This document shows, piece by piece, positions 13,565 to 24,017 of a stretch of 64,000 nt of DNA. The first letter of the stretch is position 1. Each line of letters opens with the position of its first letter. The position numbers were made by a program, and so were the translations under genes. The DNA is taken from positions 4,216,001 to 4,280,000 of the forward strand of contig JBITNC010000002.1 in the NCBI GenBank assembly GCA_050084985.1. Direction: 5' to 3'. Source of the stretch: Nageia nagi. Lineage: Eukaryota > Pinophyta. The notes beneath the pieces are model-generated. The model had not been told where the DNA came from, did no database searches, and worked only from the letters and a program-made list of their open reading frames with translations.

Positions 13565-14276
13565 ATTCTTATGTTGAATTCATATTTATGATGATAACTT
13601 CACCCCTTTGAGGATTTTATGTTGTATAGTATTTATTTTGTTGTACACCTTCATGGTAAGTTCGTTTTGCATGAGAAACTTGTACAAATTCTTAAAAAGA
13701 AAAAAGATTGGCCAATCTAGCACTGTTCAATTATCCATGTGTGAAGAACTCTTTTGTATCTTTTAACACTGTTTAGTTATCCATATGTGAGGAACTCATA
13801 TGTGTATGCTTTATTTTGTAATGATAATTAACACATATTTTATATACAGTAGGTGACTATCAATTTTAGCTTGGCATCTTCGTGATAACTTATAGTGCAC
13901 CATTAATCAGTTCATGATGGCATTTGAGTAATTTATCTATCCTTGTTGATATGAATATGTTGCATCTAACAGATCTTATTATTTGAGTTGCTTATGACTT
14001 GCAGGTTCCTTTTAGATTGAAGGTTACTTACTTTAAGTATGCAGGCTCTTAGAGACTCTTTATAAATTCCAATTGGATGACTACTTCATGTACATTGAAA
14101 CTAGTTGTGGTTAATGATTGTATTTGAAAAATAGTGAGTCATAAACTAGAACTTTTTTACTTCACAAATATGTAAAAAAATTTCATCTCCATTGTATCTA
14201 TTTGGAGGATAAATCTCTTACTTTTTCTCTTTCTTCTCTCTTATTTTCTCTATCCCAATATTGCATTAAGGGGGAG

Positions 14277-14772
14277 TGTTGGAATGTATAATGCATTATT
14301 GTTAAAGTTTTGTAATAATCTTCTATGTAAGTTCACTAATACTTAAGAGTATCATTTGATACCTTAAGTATTTAAGTGAATATGATAATGTAACTTGTCC
14401 TACACTCTATGTCATGAGCATGCCCCTTGAGTAAAAGGATTTGCATGTCATGCTTTTGTACATTGGGTAAAAGGGTGATCCAAAGAGGGATTTTGGCCTA
14501 TAATAGAAGGATCCCTCTTTGGATTATACACCAATTGGTGGAGTAAAGTTATGCTATAGGATAGTGCTTAGGAGTTGAGATTAGGAGAATTGTAAGAGTT
14601 CATATTTGGGAATGAAGTGAGATCTAATTAGTGGATGTACTCCTAGTTGGGAGAACCACTTACATCTTGCATTATGTTGTGAGATTGCTTTGTGAGTTAT
14701 TTAGATGTGAATTGTGAGCTTTCATGAGATCTTAGTTGTTTAAAAATAATATTATTAGTGATAGTTCCTACA
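14277..14772 (+). repeat. 3' LTR of Copia A
   Basis: Starts TGTTGGAATG right after the polypurine tract and ends GTTCCTACA. It is homologous to 6299-6795 over the whole length, with scattered substitutions and small indels. Confidence 0.92.
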
Positions 14773-15136
14773 CTTAGTGTTAGTGGTTTCCATCTCTTGG
14801 GAATATTTTTATCTTTCAAAATACTCAGGAGAACTTGGTTTAACATATTTTTATCAACAATGAATGGGGCTCTACACAAAATGGATAACTCGATCTCTAA
14901 AAAGGGAATGAGGCCTAAAAAATTTTGAAACACCATTACATCTCCTCTAGCCTACCCCATGGGTCCAATATTTGTAAAAGGATGAGTTTTCTATTTATTT
15001 TGATATTTCCTATTCTCATCGAGATTACTAGACCACTTAATATTCATAGTATTTTGAAAGATTATAATCTATTAAAACTTGGTTTAAGTGGGATGGTTAT
15101 AATCATCTTAGAAAAGGTTTTTTCATCAATCAATAT
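14773..15136. other. Spacer between Copias A and B
   Basis: Short AT-rich piece of older DNA left between two insertions. It begins with the last telomere-like words and ends with AATAT, the left target-site copy of element B. No gene is recognised; an 80-codon open frame at 14,925-15,212 runs into B's LTR and is chance. Confidence 0.5.
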
Positions 15137-15625
15137 TGATGGAATTAGATCTATACTAATCCTCAAGGTCCAAGACTATAGGAAACTTAATCATTCAACA
15201 TCTACAAGCTAATAACACCATTCACACAAGATAACACTAATATAAGTGGTTCCTCCCTCCTTGGGAGTACATCCACAACTAGATCTCAATTCTCAAACTA
15301 TGCACCCTCTTACTACAATTCCTTTCTCTCCTACACAAACTAGTAGAGTAATCTTACTCAAAATCTTAGTGATATTACAAGAGAAGAGGCCCTCTATTTA
15401 TAGCATGAGAGCACCTCCCTAACCTCCCTTTAACCCAAGGGTAAGGTTAGGGTTATAATAAATATATTCCCTAACTTTAACCTACCAACTAACCACATGG
15501 TAAGGTCAAAGTTTACATAATAAAGAATTCAATTAATCCTTTAAGGTATCTAAATATCTTTTAAGTGATTAATTGAATTTACAAGGAGTTTAGATATTCA
15601 TAATATTTCATTATAAATTCTAACA
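15137..15625 (-). repeat. 3' LTR of Copia B (left copy)
   Basis: In element sense it begins TGTTAGAATTTATAATG and ends AATTCCATCA. The TATA box, TATAAATA in element sense, is at 15,402-15,395. Confidence 0.95.
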
Positions 15626-16475
15626 CTCCCCCTTAATGCAATATTGGGATAGAGCGTAGAAGAGAGAAGAGAGAGAGTAAGAGAGAGTTCTCCTCCATAG
15701 AGATACAAGCGGAGATGAGAACATTTACATATTTGAGAATCTTTTTGAGAACTAGTTTGAGACTCACTACATTACCATTTGACAAAATGGTTTACAATAC
15801 AATCATTAACCACAACTGGTTTCACTGTACATAGTAGTCGATCAACTTTAAGCTGACATGTGAGTCTCCATGAGCTTGCTTACACAAGGTGAGTAACTTG
15901 CATTTCTGAAGAAGATCCTGCATGCTACAAGCAACTCATGAACAAAATCAGTTAGATGCATCATATATTCATTTTATTAATAAGAGAATCAAATAATGCC
16001 ATCTTATAAATAACTGATCAATGGTGCACTATAAGTCATCACGGAGATGCCAAGCCATCACTCATAGTCACCTGTTGTATATAGACATGTTTTGATTATT
16101 AATAGAGCATAACATATAGACGATTGTACAATGCCTAAAGACACATACCAGATCTTCTCATATGAATACTTGAACAATGAAACTGATTGATCAATTATAT
16201 ACTCAAAAAATTGTACAACAAGTTTCTCATGTAGAGCAAACTTACCACGGAGGTATAAAATGTACAAGAAGTTCCTTACACAGAGCGAACTTACCATGGA
16301 GGTATAAAATGTACAACAAGTTTCTCACACAGAGCAAACTTACCACAGAGGTATAAAATGTACAAGAAGTTCCTCACACAGAGTGAACTTACGACGGAGG
16401 TATATCATAATCAACACTATATAACAACAAAAAAAAGAGCCTCTTAGAGGTGAAGTTGTCATCACTAACAAAAGT

Positions 16476-19400
16476 TCAAACTTCACTCCCCCTTGAGGGC
16501 AACTTCACCAACCCAAGAGAATTCCTAAGCTTGCTGAACTGAGCTTCAAGAAGGGGCTTGGTGAATAAATCAGCGGAGTTTACAGTATATGGACAATACT
16601 CCAAGTGTATGATGTCATCTAGAACTTTCTCCCTGATAAAATGGGCTTGGATTTCCACATGTTTGGTTCTCTGATGGAACACAGGATTCTTAGCCAAAGA
16701 GATAACCGATTGATTATTTGAAGAAATAAGAGATGGGCCATTTTGCTCATACCCAATTTCGTTTAGAAGATGCCTCAGCCAAATAGCTTCCTGGGCGGTA
16801 ACAGACATGGCTCGATATTCGACTTCGATGGTAGAAAGAGTCATAGTAGGTTGCTTCTTAGAAGCCCAAGAGATAGCACCTGAACCAATGCTGAACACAT
16901 ATGCAGAGGTTGATTTTCTGTCATCTCTATCTCCCCCATAATCAAAATCTGAGAACCTGGAGAGAATAATCGAGGGCACTTTGGAATACTTAAGAGCAAG
17001 ATCCTTTGTCCCTACCACATACCTCAAGATTTGCTTAATAGCATTGAGGTGCTCAACATATGGTTTTTGCATGAATCGTGCCATTAGATTCACTGCAAAG
17101 GTAATATCAGGTCAAGAGATAGTCAGATACAGAAGACTACCGATCAATTGCCTATAAGCTGTAGCATCAGCCAACTGAGAATCTGAGCTCAGAGATACAA
17201 CGATTCCAGGAGAAACAGGTATTGCAGCATATCTACACTCCTCCATTCCAAACTTTTGTAAGATGTTTGATATATACTTAGATTGACTAAGATAAGCATA
17301 ATCTTTGTGTTGGTATACTTGCATCCCAAGATAGTAATGCAATAGACCTAGATCAGTCATTTCAAATGTTGCCTTCAGTTTGGATATGCACTCTTGGATG
17401 ATTTCAATATTATTGCCAGTTATGAGAAGATCATCCACATAAAGGAGAATTAAGACCACGTCTTTTCCTTGATTGAGTACATAGAGATCTGAGTCAGAGA
17501 AGCACTTGGAAAAACTAATATCTGCAAAGAATCCTGAAATTTTCTTGTACCATGCTCTAGGTGCTTGCTTAAGTCCATACAAAGACTTCTTTAGCTTGCA
17601 CACAAAAGACTCTTTACCTTCTAGAATAAATCCTTCTGGTTGATTCATGTAGATTTCTACATCCAAGTCACCATTGAGAAATGCACTCTTGACATCAAGT
17701 TGAAAAACTTTCCATCCTTGAGCTGCAGAAAGAGCAAGGATTATCGTGACAGTAGGCATCTTGACCATAGGAGCAAAGGTTTCCTCATAATCAATACCAT
17801 ATTTTTGAGCAAATCCTTTAGCCACTAGCCTTGCTTTGTATTTTTCAATTTCTCCATCAGAATTGTACTTGACCTTGTATATTCATTTATTTCCAATCAT
17901 ATTTTTCTCATTAGGATAAGGAACCAAATCCCAAGTTTCATTTTTCATGAGCACCTCATACTTAACTTTCATAGCTTCCATCCAACACTCTTGCTTGGAA
18001 GCTTCTTTGAAGGTTGATGGCTCATTCGTATTATCAATTTTGGTAAATAAAGATTTATTCAAGGTCATACTCCTTGTAATTCTCTGAGCTAGAGAATTTT
18101 GCTCTTGTGGTGACTTCCCTACATTATCATCCAACCAGTTAGGTGCAGGTGAAGAATCATCTGAATCAGACACCTCAGCATGAGAAGTCGTATCCTCAGG
18201 AAGTTCATTGAACTTGACATCCCTAGAAATAAAGACTATTTTATGGGATGAGGAGTAGAGCCTGTAACCTCTATGTTGATTATCATACCCCACAAAGATG
18301 CATTTTTTTGATCTTTTATCCAACTTCTTTCTTTTCTCTAAGGTAATGAAGGTAAATGCATCACAACCGAAGACCCTAAAGTGTGAGATGTTAGGTTTCT
18401 TTCTTGTCCATGCTTCATACGGAGTTTTACCTTCAACTGCTTTAGTAGGACACCTTTTTAGGGTGTGAATAGCAGTGTGAACAGCTTCACCTCATAAGAA
18501 ACTAGGAAGGTTACCCAACATGCACCTTGCCATTTCCATAATGGTTCGATTCTTCCTTTCAGCAACTCCATTTTATTGAGGGGTGTAAGGGATTGTGAAT
18601 TACCGCTTGATCCCATGTTTAACATAATAGTCGTTAAACTCATTGCTATTATACTCACCCCCATTATCAGATCTCAGCATCTTGATCTTAAAATCAGTTT
18701 GATTTTCAACAAGAGCCTTGAAGTCTTTAAACCTGTCAAAATTTTGATCCTTGTGCTCAAGTAGATAACCAAATGTCATCCTGCTGAAGTCATCAATGAA
18801 GGTCAGAACATAAGAAGCTCCCCCTAGAGACTTAGTCTGAAATGAACCCATCAAATCTGAATGCACAAGCTGAATAGGACGAGTAGCCCGAGTTACCTTA
18901 TCTTTTTCAAACTTTTTCCTATTCATCTTTCCTAGAATGCACCTTTCACAAAGACCAATTGTGGGTGAAATATTAGGTAAACCTTCCACAAGTTCTTGAT
19001 TTTTCATATCTTGAATACTCTTGTGGTTAAGGTGCCCTAATCGTTGATGCCAAAGATTACCCTTTGAACAAACATTTGCAGCAAGACACATCTTTGAAGG
19101 AACTTGATCCACAATATAAAGGTCATCCTTTACTGATCCTTTCATCAAGGTGGCAAGTCCTTTCTTAACACACCAGGAGTGTAAGGTAAACTCAAATGAG
19201 TATCCTTTCCTTGTAATCTGAATTACGGAGATAAGATTCATCCTTAGTTTAGGCACATAAAAGACATTATCAAGAACCTTTCCATGAATCTTCACACTCC
19301 CTATTCCTTGAACATCAAGGACTGAATTATCACCTATCACAACTGCATCCTTCTTGTACTTACGAAAGTTTTCAAACTTATCCTTTTCATAACACATGTG

Positions 19401-20393
19401 ATTAGTGCATCCTGAATCAACAATCCAATCATTTGAAATAGTTTGAGTCACTGAGTAGTAGGCAACAGTAGCAGCATGCTTGGTCTTCTTTTTATTATTG
19501 AAATTTTTCACATTTGCATTTCCCTTGCCTTTTTGAGCAAATTTCTTTTTACAACAATCATACTCTTTGTGACCAAAGATGCCATAAAAGTTACAATTTC
19601 CATCAAATTTTTCCTTAGGTGTTGGATTGCTTAATCCAGATTTGTCATTTCTTTGCTTGAAGTTGCCATTATTGTTGCCCTTTTTCTCATACTTCCTGAA
19701 GGTAGATAAGGATTTGTTATCTTTGAATTTATAATGTTTGAACTTCTTCTTGAAAGGAGTTTTGGTTGCTCCTAGAGCAATGCTTTTGTCCTTTGGAGAA
19801 AAGTTCAACATTTTCTTATTCAAAGTTTGCTCATGCTTCAGAAGGAGTCTAGAAAGGTTATCAAGAGAGATGACATCTTCTTCATCATCGAGCCTAGTTT
19901 CCATAACCATGACAAAGTTACTGAACTTTGTAGAAAGGCTTTGAAGAATGATGAAGACCATGAACTCATCATTGATCCAGTTGCACCCACAGCCAACCAG
20001 TTGTGTCCTGAGGTCAATGATTTTGGTCAAGTAAATAGAAGCACTTTCATCTTCACCTTGACGATATTGCAACAACTTTTGTAAAATAGTGAACCTCCTT
20101 GAAAATTTTGACCCAATGTAAATTTTCTTCAGCCTATCCCAAGCTTCCTTTGCTGATGTTGAAGAAGAGATCATGAGAAGTAAGTCATCTAAAACTGCAC
20201 GATAAATCATTGAAGTTGCTAACTCATTCTTTGAGTTGTAGATTTCAAGAGCCTTCTCATCTGTAGGAGCAACCAAGTCTTCATTAACTATCTGCCACAG
20301 CTTCCTTGCTTGTAACTCAGCTTTCATATGAGGTTCCCATATGTCGAAGTTGGAACCGTCGAGTATATGCTTGGGTATGAAGGTTTTAACCAT
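16476..20393 (-). pseudogene. Copia B gag-pol, nearly complete, broken by stops
   Basis: Start chosen at 20,393 (MVKTFIPKHILDGSNFD), where similarity to A's gag begins; an upstream ATG at 20,417 is also in frame. Domains in order: gag, a zinc knuckle reading CNFYGIFGHKEYDC (second Cys replaced by Tyr), protease with DSGCTNHM, integrase with the HLGHLNH...CERC zinc site and HSDLMG / RSDNGGEY catalytic stretches, reverse transcriptase with intact YVDD (17,441-17,430), and RNase H ending LPSRGSEV. In-frame stops occur at 18,602-18,600 and 18,575-18,573 (CAA to TAA, at Gln), 18,494-18,492 and about 17,886 (TGG to TGA, at Trp) and about 17,110 (CGA to TGA). Every one is a C-to-T or G-to-A transition, as expected from methyl-cytosine decay. 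Apart from these stops the frame reads through. Confidence 0.93.
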
Positions 20394-22020
20394 TGCTACA
20401 TAAAAGTAAATAAGCAAGAAGAATGAATAAATTTCTACAATTTACCATCTATACAAATCAAACATTGATAAGTAAACATGTCCCACATGTGCAAACTTAT
20501 AAACCAAGATCCGTAGAAGGATAAAGTTGAGGTTGTTTTCTTGTATAGAATTAGGCCTTCACCTGGATGCCCGCAGAGTGGAGCCCAAGTACTACCAGTC
20601 CTCAACTTGTTCACCTTGGTCAGTAATATACTCTCTCAAGGAGAAGTACCAACTATTTTCCAAGGATCCAACGTATCTTGGATCGACCATTTTAATTATC
20701 TTATTTAAGGTTTTCAAGTTTTCCTCCTAGGTTATCAGGATAATCCCTGAATGGACGTGCGGACATGTGGTATCACTACACACATGCCTGTCCACCTAAT
20801 AGAGTTATGTCCAATCCAACAGAGGTCTTAGGGGCAATTAAGATGGATTTACCACCACTTGGTTCTTCGGACTAAAAAGGCTCCAGTCTGCCCTATCCTC
20901 CCCTCGTGGCTCCCCAAATAAGTCATGTTGTGGAAAAGTACATGCGGATGTGTTCATTTTAGGGGTTACTTTCAATATTTTACGTTTTGTAAGTATAAAG
21001 CAATTATGCAAAAATATAAAGTAAAGTATTAAAAATACATCATCCACAAGAACTTGAAATATAAGAGTCCAATGGGTTTTGTACTAACCCCTAAAGGACA
21101 TTTTTACATTTTGCATACTTGCTCAAGTTCATAAATTCATTCAACACTTTAATGAATTTAAAAAGGCTAAGTCCTACTTAGCATTAATCCATAACTTAAA
21201 AGAAATTAAACATGCATTATTCCATATCTTAAAAATTAAGTAATAAACATGCTTTATTCCTACACAAGATTAAGAGGCATGCATTACAAATTTAGCATGC
21301 AAGATCTAGATAAAGTTTTAAGTAAAAAACTATACAAATTCCCCCCTTTTTTTACTTAAAGTTTTATCTCTAAAACTTGTATGCTAAAAAAAATTGTCTT
21401 TTAAGTATGCATTTATATTTTAAGTAAAACATTTCCCTTGTTTACTTAAAAAATAGCATAGGTTTCCCTTTTAGGAAACATGAAATCATTAAAAAATACT
21501 TAGGTAAAAAAAATCACTTAAAGTGTTAATTTTACACTAATATTTATCATTTTACCTAAGTAAATTGCCAAACTTAAAAGTATTTAAGGCAAATAAAAAA
21601 AAATACTCCTAAAGAATTAACTTTATTTGCCACATTTTTCTAAAAAATTGGATAGCATTGAAGAGTAATGATGTATCTACTTACTTTAAAGTATTATAGT
21701 CATCATGACAATGCTTAAAGTTGGAGTATAAGTACTTCTAAGTGCATTTAATAGGAACAAATGACTTGTAAGCAAGCAAAAAATATTAAATTCCTACCAA
21801 AAAGTATACGTTTGCTTCTTGGGAGCTTGTAAGCATTAATGAAAAGAAAGGAGACCTATGCATAGTTAATGCTACTTTTACCTTAAGCACTCCAAGTAAA
21901 CAAAAAAAGTACTCCAAGTCAAAAAAAATAAATGCTTTTAGGTAAAATAGTGATGGCTACCCTTCCCTTACCAAGAAGGAGAATACGTTTCTGGTTTATG
22001 CATTTAATTTTTTTTTTTAG

Positions 22021-22468
22021 AGAGAATGCAGCGTTCATTGTTTACTATATTGACTCCCTCAAAAAAAAAAAAAAACTCACTATATTTGCCCCTTCCTACT
22101 TTTCGAACAACCTCGTAGTCTTCTTGACCCCCCCCATTGGATGGTGAGGGCCTCGTAATCCCAATAATCTTTAGCACGGAGAACATTAATGTCAGTGTAA
22201 ACACGGGCCTTGGACATGGCACCCGACCACCGAATGGCCTTACCGATTTTTTGCGCCATGTTAATAGCCTTTGGTGTCTACGACGGAACCCTTGCACCTA
22301 TGGTTGTGGCTGTGGCAGTCACCACCTTACTACGATGTTCAGGGTGCTAGGAGGATGTTCCCCTGATTCCTACACCCAACAGAAGGCCCCAGTTGGAAAT
22401 ACGATGAGGAAAAGCAAGGGGTCTAGGAAAGAATGGAGTTCGGAGAATGTGAGAGATGGGCCTTGCAT
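22021..22468 (-). pseudogene. Captured casein kinase 2 alpha fragment (N-terminal part)
   Basis: Minus-strand translation gives [10 protein letters not shown], then [20 protein letters not shown] and EALTIQWG, and after a one-base frameshift in a G run, [16 protein letters not shown] and NNERCI. These match the start of the plant CK2 catalytic subunit through the glycine-rich loop (GRGKYS) of the kinase fold. Upstream, 22,468-22,290 reads as an Arg/Ser-rich leader (MDARPISHILRTPFFPRPLA) like the transit peptide of plastid-type CK2 alpha, with two TAG stops. A T run has expanded inside the VFEG codons, and the match stops at an A run near 22,021. It has the same sense as the retrotransposon. 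It lacks the catalytic core, so it cannot act as a kinase. Confidence 0.85.
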
Positions 22469-22504
22469 CCATCAAAGTGCAAGACTTGTAGGCTTATCAC
22501 CTTC

Positions 22505-22702
22505 ATCTAAAAGAGATAAGAGAGACTCCACATAAACGATATCACAAGTTTATCGAGTTTTATGATGTGAGAGCAGCTGAAGCTACACTACGGGGTCTGA
22601 ACAGGAGTGATATTACTGGGAAGCGTATTAAGCTTGAACCTAGCCGTCCTGGTGGAGCAAGACGGAGCATTATGCAACACGTGAGCTAGGACTTAGATCT
22701 AC
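22505..22702 (+). pseudogene. Captured Mei2-like RNA-binding protein fragment (RRM part), antisense to Copia B
   Basis: Plus-strand frame from about 22,509 reads EIRETPHKRYHKFIEFYDVR then AAEATLRGLNRSDITGKRIK and LEPSRPGGARRSIMQ. This is the highly conserved end of an RRM and the linker of plant Mei2-like proteins. Near 22,685 a TAG stands where the family has CAG (Gln), and the residues Asp-Leu that follow still fit, so the capture runs slightly past the stop. Only about 60 codons are present. Its orientation is opposite to the host element and to the three neighbouring fragments. Confidence 0.85.
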
Positions 22703-22762
22703 AGTTTTAACACGCTCAGACCTCTGGGCAAGCTTCCGCTTGATTTCGAGTCTGAGAGGCAT
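22690..22762 (-). pseudogene. Captured coatomer beta-prime N-terminal fragment
   Basis: Minus-strand ATG at 22,762 reads MPLRLEIKRKLAQRSERVKT followed by VDL. This is the characteristic N terminus of the COPI beta-prime subunit, just before its first WD40 repeat. Similarity stops after about 23 residues, at the junction with the Mei2-like fragment. A short untranslated-looking stretch precedes the ATG, so the fragment probably includes some 5' leader. The match is short but very distinctive. Confidence 0.72.
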
Positions 22763-22820
22763 TGTGAATATTGCCTGAGATGGAATGTGATAAGAGAGGG
22801 TTTAAGAGCATGGCCAGGAT

Positions 22821-23014
22821 CTGAACCTGACCATTGCAGTCCATAAGACTGCATTTCGGTGAGGCATTCTATCAAACAATTCGTAGACCCTTTCAACGTA
22901 TCCGTCTTGTGCATATCATTCGACCATTACAGTCCATAAGACTGCATTTCGACGAGGCATTCTGTCAAACAATTCGTAGACCCTTTCAATGTATCCATTT
23001 TGTGCATATCCGTT
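22821..23014 (-). pseudogene. Captured PPR-protein fragment, two S-type motifs in tandem
   Basis: Two 93-bp direct repeats (period 93, for example 22,830 and 22,923) encode 31-residue units on the minus strand: YAQNGYIERVYELFDRMPRR and YAQDGYVERVYELFDRMPHR, each followed by NAVLWT. Length and sequence fit S-type pentatricopeptide repeats of plant organelle RNA-editing proteins. A TGA interrupts the link between the two units. It has the same sense as the retrotransposon. Confidence 0.8.
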
Positions 23015-23528
23015 TTAATACTTTACTTTAAAAATTAATGAATGGATTAACATTTTGTGTTCCTCCACATTTTAAAAATGTTTATATATATAAATATATA
23101 TAAAGTTGCAAAAATAAGAAAATTGAAATTTCTCCCTCTCACAAAAGAAATTACCCATTTTTATTAACAAAAAAGGTTAAAAAAAATTATCTTCTTCATA
23201 AGATAGAAAAAAAATTCCTCAACTTAATTTTTGTATACTATCCTCTTAAATAATGAGCAAATAAGCAATTTGCAAAAAAAAGCTATTCACAAAAGAGGTT
23301 AGTATCAAAAATTGTTAATCATATTTAGCTCAACAATAGTCAACATATAGCACACAATATGTTAGTAGTAAAATACAATTATTCAATAATTAACCAAGAA
23401 GGTAAAAAATGTATACCTTCTATTATGTTTTACCTCAACAATGTAAGAAGATGAGAAATGGAGACCTCCAAATTGAAGAAGTTTCAAAGAATGTTGAAGG
23501 AGCTTCCACACCAAGCTCTGATACCAAT

Positions 23529-24017
23529 TGATGGAATTAGATCTATACTAATCCTCAAGGTCCAAGACTATAGTAAACTTAATCATTCAACATCTACAAG
23601 CTAATAACACCATTCACACAAGATAACACCAATATAAGTGGTTTCTCCCTCCTTAGGAGTACATCCACAACTAGATCTCAATTCTCAAACTATGCACCCT
23701 CTTACTACAATTCTTTTCTCTCCTACACAAACTAGTAGAGTAATCTTACTCAAAATCTTAGTGATATTACAAGAGGAGAGGCCCTCTATTTATAGCATGA
23801 GAGCACCTCCCTAACCTCCCTTTAACCCAAGGGCAAGGTTAGGGTTATAATAAATATATTACCTAACTTTAACCTACCAACTAACCACATGGTAAGGTCA
23901 AAGTTTACATAATAAAGAATTCAATTAATCCCTTAAGGTATCTAAATATCCTTTAAGTGATTAATTGAATTTACAAGGAGTTTAGATATTCACAATATTT
24001 CATTACAAATTCTAACA
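23529..24017 (-). repeat. 5' LTR of Copia B (right copy)
   Basis: Same ends as 15137-15625. TATA box TATAAATA, in element sense, at 23,794-23,787 would start transcription towards the leader and gag. The primer-binding site abuts it at 23,528. Confidence 0.95.

Larger units (their letters stand above)
6299..14772 (+). mobile_element. LTR/Copia retrotransposon A, full length but old
   Basis: Two LTRs of about 497 bp (6299-6795 and 14277-14772) begin TG and end CA. A primer-binding site TTGATATCAAAGC (6798-6810), close to the initiator-tRNA-Met type TGGTATCAGAGC, follows the 5' LTR. A polypurine tract GCATTAAGGGGGAG precedes the 3' LTR. Flanks read GTTAG on the left and CTTAG on the right, a 5-bp duplication with one mismatch. 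The LTRs differ at many positions, roughly 7 percent over the parts compared by eye, so the insertion is old. The internal region has a 2.8-kb non-coding leader and then a gag-pol full of stops. It is the same family as element B but has different LTRs. Confidence 0.92.
15137..24017 (-). mobile_element. LTR/Copia retrotransposon B with captured host-gene fragments
   Basis: Two 489-bp LTRs (15137-15625 and 23529-24017) flank an 8.9-kb minus-strand element. The target-site duplication is a perfect AATAT (15132-15136 and 24018-24022). In element sense the primer-binding site TTGGTATCAGAGC lies next to the 5' LTR (about 23,515-23,527) and the polypurine tract GCATTAAGGGGGAG lies next to the 3' LTR at 15,626. 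The LTRs differ at only about a dozen sites by eye, so it is much younger than A. Internally, a 3.1-kb leader holds fragments of four host genes (22,021-23,014), followed by gag-pol (20,393-16,476) with a handful of stop codons. Confidence 0.95.

Noticed and set aside
22137-22535. 132-codon plus-strand frame in Copia B
   Set aside because: It is the antisense of the CK2 alpha fragment; the conserved protein is on the minus strand.
22699-22914. 71-codon minus-strand frame
   Set aside because: A shifted frame over the PPR and coatomer fragments; the conserved residues are in the other minus frames.
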